Positions 15,984 through 23,935 of a stretch of DNA of 25,959 bases are shown one piece after another. The stretch lies in the NCBI GenBank assembly GCA_014377155.1, contig JACMQD010000093.1, forward strand, positions 1 through 25,959. Reading direction: 5' to 3'. A program made the translations under genes and the position numbers. Under the pieces are notes generated by a model. The model was not told the DNA's origin. It saw nothing but the letters and a program-made list of their open reading frames with translations, and searched no databases. The DNA comes from Herminiimonas sp. (GTDB lineage: Bacteria > Pseudomonadota > Gammaproteobacteria > Burkholderiales > Burkholderiaceae). Within the stretch, counting starts at the first letter, position 1. Every line of letters begins with the position of its first letter.

Positions 15984-18179
15984 TCATCCCTGACTGGTCG
16001 GATCATTGTTTCCCGCCAGAGGCTGGCAGACTTGCGATAGCTTTTGCGCGAGCTGTGTCGCCGTGTAGGGGGTAGGCAGCCAGGCAGCCTGTATTTCCTT
16101 GACGTCCGCATAGGGGGCAGGGTCACCGGAAGCGATAATAACCTTGATATCAGGCTGCTGGGTCCTGATTTTGCGAGCAAGTTCTAAACCTGATGTTTGA
16201 GCAAGCATATCCACGGTTATCAAAACGTCGGCCACGGACACCGACATCAAGCGCACCGCTTCGTCAGCATTGCCCGCTTCGATTACGTGGTGTCCCATGG
16301 CACTCAGCATCGCGCGCGTGGCTGACCGGACCATCCTGTCGTCCTGAACCAGCAAAACGGTTAACGCAGACGCCTGTGGAGTCGATTTGACAGCCGCAAT
16401 GTTCGTTCCGTGACGACCTGCCCGATCGATCTTGAGCATGACTTTCTGCGCTCGGTTACCTAATACATAGCGCACTTTTCGGGCAAGCGCCTCGCGGGTA
16501 TAAGGCTTTGCCAGCAGTTCTACGCCGGCATCAAGTCGGCCGCCATGAACGATAGCGTTCTCGGTGTACCCCGACGTAAACAACACGGCGATATCGGGCA
16601 TGCGCTCTTTCGCCTTACGCGCCAGATCAGTGCTGCGAAGCGGGCCCGGCATGACAACATCGGTGAAGAGCAGGTCGATTTGCGCACCGCTCTCGATCAC
16701 TGTCAGGGCGCTGGCCGCGTCGCGCGCCTTGAGTACGGTATATCCGAGCGCCGTGAGGAGACCGACCGAAATATCCCGCACATCGTCATCGTCCTCGGCA
16801 ACGAGGATCGTTTCCTTTCCTCCCTCGAGCGCAACCGGATTTGTATCCACCAGAACGTCCTCCGCCTGGATCGAACGGGGTAAATACAACTTTACAGTCG
16901 TGCCGTAGCCGACTTCGCTGTAAATTTTCACATGGCCGCCGGACTGCTTGACGAACCCATGCACCATCGATAAGCCAAGCCCGGAGCCTTTGCCTTCCGG
17001 CTTGGTGCTGAAGAACGGTTCGAATACCCGCTCCAGCAGGTCGGCTTGAATGCCCGCCCCGGTATCGGTTACGGCGATCAGCACATACTGGCCCGGCGTG
17101 ACATCGCTATATGCCCGACAGTAATCGCCGTCGAGCAGCGCATTGCTCGCTTCGATCGTTAGTTTTCCGTGACCATCCATGGCATCGCGGGCATTGATTG
17201 CAAGATTGAGCAACGCGTTTTCGATTTGTCCCGGGTCGATCATGGTTTTCCACAACCCGCCTGCGATAACCGTCTCAACCTCGATTTCTTCTCCAAGCGT
17301 GCGCCGTAACATGTCATCCATTGCATGGATAAGTCTGGTCGGGTTGAGGACTTTTGGTTCTAGCGGTTGACGGCGTCCGAATGCCAGTAACTGGGAGGCG
17401 AGCTTGGCTCCTCTGGCAACACCCGCCAACGCATTTTCTATGCGTTTTGCCGCTCGCTCATTGCCGTTCAGTTCGATTGACAGCAGTTGAAGGTTGCCGC
17501 TGATTACCTGAAGTAGATTGTTGAAGTCGTGCGCCACGCCACCCGTCAGATTGCCGAGCGCCTCCATCTTTTGCACTTGCTGCAAAGTTGCTTCGACGTT
17601 AGCGCGGTGAGCGACTTCTTCATTCACTCGTTGTTCGAGTCCCTCGTTGAGAAGCTGAAGTTCACGCTGGTGACGCCGCGCGTCAGTAATATCGGTATGT
17701 ACCCCGACCCATTCCTCGATCACGCTCTCTTGATTGAGCACGGGAACGGCGCGGATTGAAAAAAGACGCCATTGGCCGGACGCCGTTCGGACGCGATGCT
17801 CGAACACAAACGGGCGCCGTCTTGCCACGGCGGCATTCCAGGCGTCCACGGTTGGCCCGGCATCATCCGGATGCACGGCGTTAGCCCAACCGTATCCGCG
17901 ATATTGCACTTCGCTCTGGCCAGTCAATCTGCCCCACCCCGGTTGTTCGCCGGTCATGCGACCATCGGCATCGTTGGTCCAGAGGATGCCTTCAACCGCA
18001 GCCACGGCGGCGCGAAATCGTGCTTCGCTAGACCGCAGTGCGCTTTTGCCAGCGTCGTCCATTGTGACGGTCAGTACCGGGTCCGTTACATGACCGGTTG
18101 CCGCGATATCATCACTGCCCAGACCGCCGCCAATGCTTGAAGCAGACAGTTGAAGCGGTGAATCGTTTGCGCTTGTCAA
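15984..18179 (-). CDS. Hybrid sensor histidine kinase: PAS-HisKA-HATPase-REC-REC
   Basis: A 731-residue soluble kinase. A PAS domain spans about residues 52-168 and a coiled-coil linker about 168-205. HisKA has phospho-His217 in GGVAHDFNNLLQV; HATPase_c has NLAINARDAM, DTGAGI and GKGSGLGLSMVHGF. REC1 (about 455-572) is complete: AEDDDD, Asp507 in LLFTDVVMPG, Ser in LFTSGY and Lys in LLAKPYT. REC2 (about 606-718) is degenerate: Gln replaces the first acidic residue (VQDD), Val656 sits where the phospho-acceptor Asp belongs (LITVDM) and Thr703 replaces the Lys. The chosen start is TTG at 18179 with GGGA upstream; ATG 18062 is an alternative. There is no partner regulator next to it, so output goes elsewhere. 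Confidence 0.92.
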   Translation of the reverse strand: MTSANDSPLQLSASSIGGGLGSDDIAATGHVTDPVLTVTMDDAGKSALRSSEARFRAAVAAVEGILWTNDADGRMTGEQPGWGRLTGQSEVQYRGYGWANAVHPDDAGPTVDAWNAAVARRRPFVFEHRVRTASGQWRLFSIRAVPVLNQESVIEEWVGVHTDITDARRHQRELQLLNEGLEQRVNEEVAHRANVEATLQQVQKMEALGNLTGGVAHDFNNLLQVISGNLQLLSIELNGNERAAKRIENALAGVARGAKLASQLLAFGRRQPLEPKVLNPTRLIHAMDDMLRRTLGEEIEVETVIAGGLWKTMIDPGQIENALLNLAINARDAMDGHGKLTIEASNALLDGDYCRAYSDVTPGQYVLIAVTDTGAGIQADLLERVFEPFFSTKPEGKGSGLGLSMVHGFVKQSGGHVKIYSEVGYGTTVKLYLPRSIQAEDVLVDTNPVALEGGKETILVAEDDDDVRDISVGLLTALGYTVLKARDAASALTVIESGAQIDLLFTDVVMPGPLRSTDLARKAKERMPDIAVLFTSGYTENAIVHGGRLDAGVELLAKPYTREALARKVRYVLGNRAQKVMLKIDRAGRHGTNIAAVKSTPQASALTVLLVQDDRMVRSATRAMLSAMGHHVIEAGNADEAVRLMSVSVADVLITVDMLAQTSGLELARKIRTQQPDIKVIIASGDPAPYADVKEIQAAWLPTPYTATQLAQKLSQVCQPLAGNNDPTSQG

Positions 18180-18573
18180 GGTCGTATCCCAATTAGTTTG
18201 TGCATCACTAAGCGATACCCAGACAGCCGATATTTACAAATGCACATTCGGTCATCGCCTTCAGGATTTTCTAACTACAACACTATTTCAATTAGAGTGG
18301 AGCGAAATTGAATTTGGATGAATAGTTTCGCTAACTCAACATAATAGCAACGATACGCCGCACCAAAATGGTTTTGAATGCTCTCATGCCGAGCAAGATT
18401 GATGCGTCAATTGCGATCGACCGGCATTATAAGCCTATCGATCTGAGGCGGTAATATCCCGCCATCCCACCCAACGCTGAGCCACCCATCATGTTTCAGC
18501 CGAATTCGCCAGCGACGATGCAGGTCCCTTGTAGCGTAGCGATCTATACTTTGCACAGGACGTCTTTTCATAT
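18180..18573. other. AT-richer intergenic region
   Basis: About 390 bases upstream of the hybrid kinase and beyond the 3' end of the antiporter relic. It must contain the kinase promoter, but no consensus -35/-10 pair stands out. Short frames of about 28 codons (plus, from 18368) and a longer minus frame (18407-18646) have no recognised similarity and no start signals. Confidence 0.4.
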
Positions 18574-19040
18574 CTATTGCAACCAGAATGCCAGGTCGGC
18601 GGCAGCGCGCCGAGCAACAGGGTGACGACGCCGATCGATTGATCATTGAAGCCCCGTCTCAGCAGCGACGCGCCGGCCGGATTCGGCGCGTTGGCAATGA
18701 TCGTCAGGCCGCCGCCGGCAACCGTACCGGCCATCAGCATGTACTTGGCCTATGCTGTCATGCCAGTAATGAGCGAACCAAGATAGGTCAGCGCGGCATT
18801 GTCGGTAATAGCCGTCAGGGCAATCGCACCAAAAAATAGCGCGGTGGGCGCCAGACTCGAGACGGTCGGTTGCAGCCACCATTGCTGCATGCTGGCCGCG
18901 ACAAGCAGTTCTTCCTTCAAAATCAGTGGACTTTGGTATTTGATATAAGCCTGTGTAAAACTCAGGAGCAAGTCCAGGAACAGGACCGGATGATGCGCAA
19001 AAGCGACCACGCCTGCAAAAAACGGTACGTAGCTATCAGG
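18574..19040 (-). pseudogene. Broken putative Na+/H+ antiporter, C-terminal part
   Basis: The minus strand encodes the C-terminal ~150 residues of a putative Na+/H+ antiporter family. Visible stretches are SYVPFFAGVVAFAHHP, FTQAYIKYQSPLILKEELLV, MQQWWLQPTVSSL, LTAITDNAALTYLGSLITGM, then GTVAGGGLTIIANAPNPAGA and LLLGALPPT. An in-frame TAG (18747-18749) splits it between GMTA and AKYMLM. Near the end, adding one base to the CCGACCTGG segment would restore LPPTLAFWLQ-stop, so a 1-nt deletion is likely. The N-terminal two thirds of a typical ~430-residue protein are missing: a TAG at 19041-19043 and then the copZ promoter follow. There is no plausible function left. Confidence 0.7.
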
Positions 19041-19057
19041 CTAAATGAAAGAATCGC

Positions 19058-19088
19058 TTGACCTTCCTACAGTGGGAAGGCGTAAAGT
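19058..19088 (+). promoter_or_regulatory. CueR-type promoter of copZ
   Basis: The -35 TTGACC (19058-19063) and -10 TAAAGT (19083-19088) are separated by an over-long 19-bp spacer. The spacer area holds the dyad ACCTTCC (19061-19067) and GGAAGG (19075-19080). This is the hallmark of MerR-family copper-sensor promoters, where CueR with Cu(I) twists the DNA to align the elements. The copZ ATG follows 30 bases downstream. Confidence 0.88.
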
Positions 19089-19118
19089 CAGGCCTCACTC
19101 ATTCTGAAGGAGAAGGTC

Positions 19119-19325
19119 ATGTACGAACTCATCGTCGAAGGAATGACGTGCGGCGGTTGTGTACGCGGCGTCACACGTTCAGCGCAGGGCGTCGATGGCA
19201 ATTCGAAGGTAGAGGTCGATCTTGCGTCGAAAAAAGTACGTATCGACACCGCTGCCGACATCCAAGCGGTGGCTGCGGCGATCAACGAAGCAGGGTACGC
19301 CGTGAAAGCCATTAATCGGGTCTGA
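19119..19325 (+). CDS. copZ: Copper chaperone CopZ (HMA domain)
   Basis: A 68-residue single heavy-metal-associated domain with the Cu(I)-binding motif GMTCGGCV at residues 8-15 and the usual beta-alpha-beta-beta-alpha-beta length. One change from many relatives is the Arg/Gly-rich segment VRGVTRSAQGVDG after the motif. It binds cytosolic Cu(I) and hands it to the CopA ATPase or to CueR. GAAGGAG lies eight bases upstream of the ATG and a CueR-type promoter sits before it. It converges on cueR: the two coding regions overlap tail to tail by 14 bases, with no room for a terminator between them. Confidence 0.95.
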   Translation: MYELIVEGMTCGGCVRGVTRSAQGVDGNSKVEVDLASKKVRIDTAADIQAVAAAINEAGYAVKAINRV

Positions 19326-19764
19326 CAGGTCTGTCGGGAACTGTATCAGCATGTTCCTGAGTCCCACGAAGCGGCATTTTTGCCAGATTGTCAATAATCG
19401 GACAGTCAGGCCGCTGGTTGCCGCGACAATGGTCGGCCAGGTGTGCCAACTGGTCGCGAATCATCTGTAATCTGGCAATATCCTCATCGAGTTCGGCTAT
19501 GTATTGACGCGCCAACTTCTTTACTTCGACACTCTTGCGGCTCCGGTCTTGCCATAAGCCCAGCAACGTTTTGATGCGCACCAGCGAAAAACCGAGGTCG
19601 CGCGAACGCTTGATGAACGCCAGCGTCTGCACTTCAGCCTGGCTGTATTGCCGGTACCCGGCGTCGCTGCGGTGCGCAGCGTCGATCAGCCCGACCGATT
19701 CGTAATAACGAATCATCTTTGCGGTAACGCCCGAGGCTTCGGATGCTTGCCCGATCTGCATCAT
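19312..19764 (-). CDS. cueR: Copper-responsive MerR-family regulator CueR
   Basis: A 150-residue MerR-family activator: winged helix ([20 protein letters not shown], then [10 protein letters not shown]), a long dimerisation helix and the metal loop [12 protein letters not shown]. Counting from the second of two adjacent ATGs, Ser77, Cys112 and Cys120 fall at the same numbers as in E. coli CueR, supporting a Cu(I)/Ag(I)/Au(I) sensor. The first ATG is used here because GGAG lies seven bases upstream of it. That ATG overlaps the TGA of copA (ATGA), so cueR is made from the copA transcript and is thereby under its own control. A ~28-residue Pro/Arg-rich tail follows the metal loop. Confidence 0.94.
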   Translation of the reverse strand: MMQIGQASEASGVTAKMIRYYESVGLIDAAHRSDAGYRQYSQAEVQTLAFIKRSRDLGFSLVRIKTLLGLWQDRSRKSVEVKKLARQYIAELDEDIARLQMIRDQLAHLADHCRGNQRPDCPIIDNLAKMPLRGTQEHADTVPDRPVRPD

Positions 19765-22169
19765 TGTCTGGCTCCAGTCGAGTACGGTTTCCAGCGGCGC
19801 AACAGCAACGCGTTGGCAACCACGCTGACGCTGCTGAGCGCCATTGCTGCGCCGGCTAGCACCGGATTCAGATAGCCTAGCGCCGCCAGCGGAATTCCGA
19901 TGATGTTGTAAATAAATGCCCAGCCCAGATTCTGGCGAATCTTGGCGTAGGTCTTTTTGGAAATATCGATCGCGTCCGCAACCAGTAGCGGGTCACCCCG
20001 CATCAAGGTAATACCCGCCACATGCATCGCCACGTCGGTGCCGGTCGACATCGCAATACCGACGTCGGCCGTTGCCAGTGCAGGCGCATCGTTGATGCCG
20101 TCGCCGACCATTGCGACTGTCTGTCCTGCCTGCTTGAGTTCGCGGATAAAGTCGGACTTGTCGGCGGGCAGCACTTCAGCCCTGAAATCAGCGATGCCGA
20201 CTGCGGCCGCCACGGCTTTTGCGCTACCTGGATTGTCGCCGGTAAGCATTACGGTGGCGACGCCGATATCGCGCAGCCGCTCGACCGCCGCCCGCGCTGT
20301 TTGTTTCACCGCGTCACCAAAGGCAAGCAATCCTTCGATCGTTATTGCACCGGCGCGGTCTACTGCCAGCCACGATACGGTTCTGCCAGCAAGCTCATGC
20401 GCAGCGGCGCGGTCTTCCAGCATCGCGGTTTGTGCGCCGATCTCCTGCATCAAGCGGCGGTTGCCTAGATAGACGGTAACGCCGCCGACTTGCGCCTGGA
20501 CGCCGCGGCCGGGAACGGCGCGCGCGTCGGTCGCCGGCAGCAAGTCCACTGCTTGCACGTCGGCCGCGGCGCTGACTGCCCGCGCCAGCGGATGATCACT
20601 GTACTGCTGAACCGATTTGGCTAGCTCGAGAATCTGGCGCTCTGATACGCCGCTTGTTTCGATCGCCACAATCGATGGTTTTCCTACGGTCAGGGTGCCG
20701 GTCTTGTCGAATGCGACGATCTTGACGGCATGCGCAGTTTCCAGCGCTTCCGCATCTTTGATCAGGATGCCATGGCGCGCGGCCACGCCGGTGCCGGCCA
20801 TGATCGACGTCGGCGTCGCCAGGCCGAGTGCACACGGACAGGCGATCACCTGAACGGCAACGGCATTGAGCAACGCCATTTGCCAATCGCCGGTCGTCAG
20901 TCCCCATCCAAAAAAGGTGAGGGCGGAAATCACCAGCACGACCGGCACGAATACGGCGCTTACCTTGTCTACCAGACGCTGTATCGGTGCCTTGACCGCC
21001 TGCGCGTCTTCTACCAGCTTGATAATGCGAGAAAGCATCGTAGCGCCGCCTATCGCCGTCGCCTCCAGCACCAGCAGGCCCTCCGCATTGACGGCGCCAC
21101 CGGATACCGCATCACCAATAGTCTTGGCAACCGGCATGCTTTCGCCGGTCAGCAGCGACTCATCGAGAAAGCTGCTGCCTTCGACCACCTTGCCATCGAC
21201 CGGCACGCGATCACCGGGGCGCACCACGACCAGGTCACCGACGACGACCTGATCGATGCCGATCACCCTGTCCTGACCATCGCGGCGCACAAGCGCGTCC
21301 GTCGATCGCAATGATTCCAGTGCACGCAAAGCGGCGACCGTTTGATGTTTGGCGCGCGCTTCGAGCCACTTGCCCAGCAAAACCAGTGTGATGACGACGG
21401 CCGACGATTCGAAATATAAGTGTTGCATGGCCGATGCGCCGGGTTTCAGCAACAGGTAGAGCGACAGGCCATATGCCGAACTGGTGCCGATCGCCACCAG
21501 CAGGTCCATGTTGCCGGCCCGTGCCAGCAGCGCTTTCCAGCCAGCCTTGTAGAAGCGTGCACCGAGCCAGAATTGTACCGGCGTCGCCAGCGCCAGTTGC
21601 ACCCAGCCCGGCAACATCCAGTGGCGATCGAACAGCGAACCGATCATCGGCGCCACCAGCGGCAAGCTGAGCAGCGCCGCAACCGCCACCGGCCACCACG
21701 GTGGAAGGACGCTGCCCGTGCGCTGTTTTGCATTTCCGCCCTCAGCTACGCTGGCGTCGTAGCCTGCCGCATGGACAGCGGTGATCAAAGTCGAGATCGG
21801 CACGCCGGTTGCCGTGACCTGCGCGCGTTCAGTCGCGAGGTTCACAGAAGCATTCGACACGCCGGGAATTTTCAGCAACGCTTTTTCCACGCGCGATGAA
21901 CAAGAAGCGCAGGTCATGCCGGCGATCTGCAGTGACACCGTATCTCCGGCAGCGTCGTAACCGGCGTTGTGGACGGCGGAAGAAAGGGCGTCGAACGTGA
22001 CGCTTTCATCGACCTGCACAGTGGCCTTTTCAGTCGCGAGGTTGACAGAAGCGAAGCGAACGCCCGGTACCTTTTGTAAGGCCTTCTCAACGCGCGATAC
22101 ACACGATGCGCATGTCATGCCATCAATCCGGAACGTCATGTCACTGGGGTTTTTTAAAATGGCTTCCAT
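19761..22169 (-). CDS. copA: Cu(I)-exporting P1B-type ATPase CopA
   Basis: An 802-residue copper pump. Two N-terminal HMA domains each have GMTCASC (first Cys near residue 20 and again near 90). Eight membrane helices follow, with the actuator motif LLTGESMPV, the transmembrane metal site [13 protein letters not shown], the phosphorylation site [11 protein letters not shown], the nucleotide-domain SDHPLARAV and the hinge [17 protein letters not shown]; the C-terminal helices contain [21 protein letters not shown] chose ATG 22169, which has a perfect GGAGGAT seven bases upstream; the in-frame TTG at 22181 precedes it without support. It exports Cu(I) from the cytoplasm to the periplasm. It is followed directly by cueR and driven by a CueR-type promoter. 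Confidence 0.96.
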   Translation of the reverse strand: MEAILKNPSDMTFRIDGMTCASCVSRVEKALQKVPGVRFASVNLATEKATVQVDESVTFDALSSAVHNAGYDAAGDTVSLQIAGMTCASCSSRVEKALLKIPGVSNASVNLATERAQVTATGVPISTLITAVHAAGYDASVAEGGNAKQRTGSVLPPWWPVAVAALLSLPLVAPMIGSLFDRHWMLPGWVQLALATPVQFWLGARFYKAGWKALLARAGNMDLLVAIGTSSAYGLSLYLLLKPGASAMQHLYFESSAVVITLVLLGKWLEARAKHQTVAALRALESLRSTDALVRRDGQDRVIGIDQVVVGDLVVVRPGDRVPVDGKVVEGSSFLDESLLTGESMPVAKTIGDAVSGGAVNAEGLLVLEATAIGGATMLSRIIKLVEDAQAVKAPIQRLVDKVSAVFVPVVLVISALTFFGWGLTTGDWQMALLNAVAVQVIACPCALGLATPTSIMAGTGVAARHGILIKDAEALETAHAVKIVAFDKTGTLTVGKPSIVAIETSGVSERQILELAKSVQQYSDHPLARAVSAAADVQAVDLLPATDARAVPGRGVQAQVGGVTVYLGNRRLMQEIGAQTAMLEDRAAAHELAGRTVSWLAVDRAGAITIEGLLAFGDAVKQTARAAVERLRDIGVATVMLTGDNPGSAKAVAAAVGIADFRAEVLPADKSDFIRELKQAGQTVAMVGDGINDAPALATADVGIAMSTGTDVAMHVAGITLMRGDPLLVADAIDISKKTYAKIRQNLGWAFIYNIIGIPLAALGYLNPVLAGAAMALSSVSVVANALLLRRWKPYSTGARQ

Positions 22170-22194
22170 CGTATCCTCCAAGGCTATCCATCAC

Positions 22195-22225
22195 ACAATA
22201 AACCTTCCAACGATAGGAAAGTCAA
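22195..22225 (-). promoter_or_regulatory. CueR-type promoter of copA-cueR
   Basis: On the minus strand TTGACT (22220-22225) and TATTGT (22195-22200) are separated by exactly 19 bp. The spacer has TTCC and GGAAGG half-sites, forming the same CTTTCC/GGAAGG dyad as at copZ. The copA start lies 26 bases downstream. Both copper genes are therefore expected to respond to the CueR encoded between them. Confidence 0.88.
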
Positions 22226-22574
22226 GTCAAGTCCATGCGGATTTTTTATTTCTTTGCATGCTTTCATGCATTTTTGATCGGCTAACCGCGTATATCTTTC
22301 AAGAGCGGAAACAGATCGCTTTATTTATGATGTTTCCCTTCTCACATTACAGATTGGTAATCTTCTGTTCGGCAATAATCGTTGCGCTGGCAATGGACAT
22401 GCGAGGTACTGTGGCGGCACTTGAACGATTTTGCCGGAATACATTGGCAATCTGGGCTGTGTCCACTCCCTGATGCCGCGACAACGCGACCTCTGTACGA
22501 TGCCAACCGGGATGAAGGTCGGCAGACGCTCGGTGTCACGCAGACTTTTATCTCTCACCTACCAAGGAATCAAC
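22226..22574. other. Intergenic region between copA promoter and DUF305 gene
   Basis: About 350 bases. It contains a small hairpin, TGCATG-CTTT-CATGCA (22255-22270) followed by five T on the plus strand, and AT-rich stretches that could hold a promoter for the DUF305 gene. Open frames through it on both strands have no recognised motif. No convincing gene is seen. Confidence 0.45.
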
Positions 22575-22998
22575 ATGCGAAAAAACTTCACGTAATCAAA
22601 AACCCAACGCCCTAGGCTTGCGCTGGCTCGGCACCGCGTTGGTGGCACTTAGTTTTACCTTGCCGCCCGCGGCGAATGCACGATCGACGCCAATGCCGGC
22701 AGGCCACGGCAGCACGACGAAGCCCTCCAACTCGTCGCCGGACATGTCGGGAATGGACATGCGCAAGTCGATGGGAGGCATGATCGATGCGATAAAGTCG
22801 ATGCCGATGTCGGACAATCCCGACGTCGATTTCGCGGTAATGATGCGAGCAGATCATCAGGACGCGATCGATATGGCACAGGTGGCACTCAACACCGGAA
22901 AGGATCCCGCAATGCGCAACGCAGTTAAAAAAATCATTGCTGCGCAAAAGAAAGAGCCCGCCGAATTCGATCGCCGGCTTGCCAGGCACGAACAGTAA
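22575..22998 (+). pseudogene. Short DUF305 protein gene with an apparent frameshift near its start
   Basis: From 22618 a 126-residue frame encodes a signal peptide (LGTALVALSFTLPPAANA), a Met/Ser-rich linker (SPDMSGMDMRKSMGGM) and a compact DUF305 domain with MMRADHQDAIDMAQ, where the usual HH is DH. The only ATG with a Shine-Dalgarno (AAGGAAT, ATG at 22575) is in another frame and stops after six codons. Removing one A from the six-A run at 22580-22585 would join it to the main frame as MRKTSRNQKPNALGLRWLG, an ordinary signal-peptide start. Either a one-base insertion or sequencing error, slippage, or a TTG start at 22618 without ribosome-binding site is possible. A secreted metal-binding role is likely from the family. 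Confidence 0.65.
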
Positions 22999-23104
22999 TT
23001 TATGGTGAACTTAACATGCTGCACCGCGTCTAGAAGTACGGGGCACGACGGCCGCTCCACCACGCAGTGGTCGTGATCCCGCGATTTACTATTGGAGAAT
23101 GAAA

Positions 23105-23329
23105 ATGAAACTACTCATCACATCGTTGTTGGTAATCCTGGTTAGTGGTTGTTCGGGAATGGGGATGAATTCGGGGATGAATTCGGGGACAAGTTCCGGG
23201 ATGAGTTCGGGTTCGGACATGAGCTCGAGGAGTCGCGGCATGTCAAGCTACGAGTCTCGCCCCATCTCGGGGTCGATGCACCAGCAAACCGAATTTACAG
23301 ATTACGTTTATTCCGGTGCAGGCAACTAG
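23105..23329 (+). CDS. Small Ser/Gly/Met-rich lipoprotein with 12-bp repeats
   Basis: About 74 residues. MKLLITSLLVILVSGC is a lipoprotein signal with lipobox VSGC. The mature part is Ser, Gly and Met rich (SGMGMNSGMNSGTSSG, then MSSGSDMSSRSRGMSS) and ends HQQTEFTDYVYSGAGN. GGAG lies seven bases before ATG 23105; the in-frame ATG at 23099 is only one base from it. The repeat core is four 12-bp units (23162-23209). Met- and Ser-rich low-complexity segments occur in some periplasmic copper-handling proteins, and the neighbours fit this, but no family is recognised and function is unproven. Confidence 0.65.
   Translation: MKLLITSLLVILVSGCSGMGMNSGMNSGTSSGMSSGSDMSSRSRGMSSYESRPISGSMHQQTEFTDYVYSGAGN
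23162..23209 (+). repeat. Four tandem 12-bp repeats within the lipoprotein gene
   Basis: Units GGGATGAATTCG (23162-23173 and 23174-23185, identical), GGGACAAGTTCC (23186-23197) and GGGATGAGTTCG (23198-23209). Since 12 is a multiple of three, unit gain or loss would change the protein length without a frameshift. Confidence 0.85.
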
Positions 23330-23385
23330 GTTTACCGAACCCGGCGCGCCAGCGCATTAGGCTACCTTGCAACGTGCTAATCGCG

Positions 23386-23610
23386 CTAGCTCGGGGATGG
23401 CATATTTATGCCATCACTTGCAATGTCATCTAGGCGTGACGCGAATTTTCCCGCCTCGAAATGACCCGCCACAAGGCATGCGAGGCCGAACTCGTCTGGC
23501 CGGTTGAAAGTCCATACGATTTTCGCTGATTTTCGCGGGGCGGTATGCGCCATATACGGTGCATCCGGGATGATGCGGATGATCTTGCTGACCACTTTTC
23601 CACGGTCAAC
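23386..23610 (-). pseudogene. C-terminal relic of a cupredoxin-domain protein
   Basis: On the minus strand the residues IIRIIPDAPYMAHTAPRKSA, then KIVWTFNRPDEFGLACLV and AGHFEAGKFAS match the C-terminal part of plastocyanin-like proteins (typical form: MPDMEHAEP...ELVWxFxxPGTVDFACLxPGHxEAGM). The Cu ligands Cys and His of ACLVAGHFEAG are kept, but the axial Met is replaced by Lys. Upstream residues no longer follow the cupredoxin fold, and the open frame simply runs antisense through a kinase relic. There is no signal peptide. Most likely a gene fragment. Confidence 0.55.
23396..23415. repeat. Perfect inverted repeat (hairpin)
   Basis: GATGGCAT-ATTT-ATGCCATC: 8-bp arms and a 4-base loop. Outer flanks (TTGCAAcGTG and CACTTGCAA) extend the dyad imperfectly. 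No T-tract follows on either strand, so it is not a standard terminator. Confidence 0.6.
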
Positions 23611-23689
23611 GTCGATCATGGCCGGGTGCTGTATCCCATCGCATTCATCGTATGGTGCCTCTTGTGGAAATGAAAATGCCCAGTCGCCA

Positions 23690-23856
23690 AGATCCGTGGC
23701 ACCGAATTCGATTGCGCGCATCTGTCCGAAGGCGACGTCGGTTGGGCTCGGATCGGCGATCGTGCAATCGATCTTGAAAATGCACGGGGACGGGCGGAGG
23801 TCGAGAGCGGTACGGGCATGACGACCTTTCGGCTGATTTTTTCTAACGTCCGTTAA
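23690..23856 (+). pseudogene. C-terminal relic of a sensor histidine kinase
   Basis: Plus-strand translation gives HLSEGDVG in one frame, GLGSAIVQSILKMHGD in a second, then RAEVESGTGMTTFRLIFSNVR back in the first, ending at TAA 23856. Spliced together this is the G2 box and C-terminus of a heavy-metal-type (CusS/IrlS-like) kinase. Two opposite one-base shifts, near the GGTTGGG run (about 23730) and near GGGGACGGG (about 23785), break it. The catalytic core upstream is missing. It lies just before a metal-efflux operon, the usual place for such a two-component system. Confidence 0.6.
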
Positions 23857-23935
23857 AGCAAGCAAGCCGGTTACAATGGCATGCCGGGTCGAACGAAACC
23901 GGTAGCCGTTGCACTCCAACCGACACGACATTTCG

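Noticed and set aside
18407..18646. 79-residue minus-strand ORF with Arg/Trp-rich residues
   Set aside because: It partly overlaps the antiporter relic in another frame and shows no recognisable family; no start context.
22255..22275. Small hairpin followed by T5 as a terminator
   Set aside because: The stem has only six pairs of mixed composition and no plus-strand gene ends nearby to be terminated.
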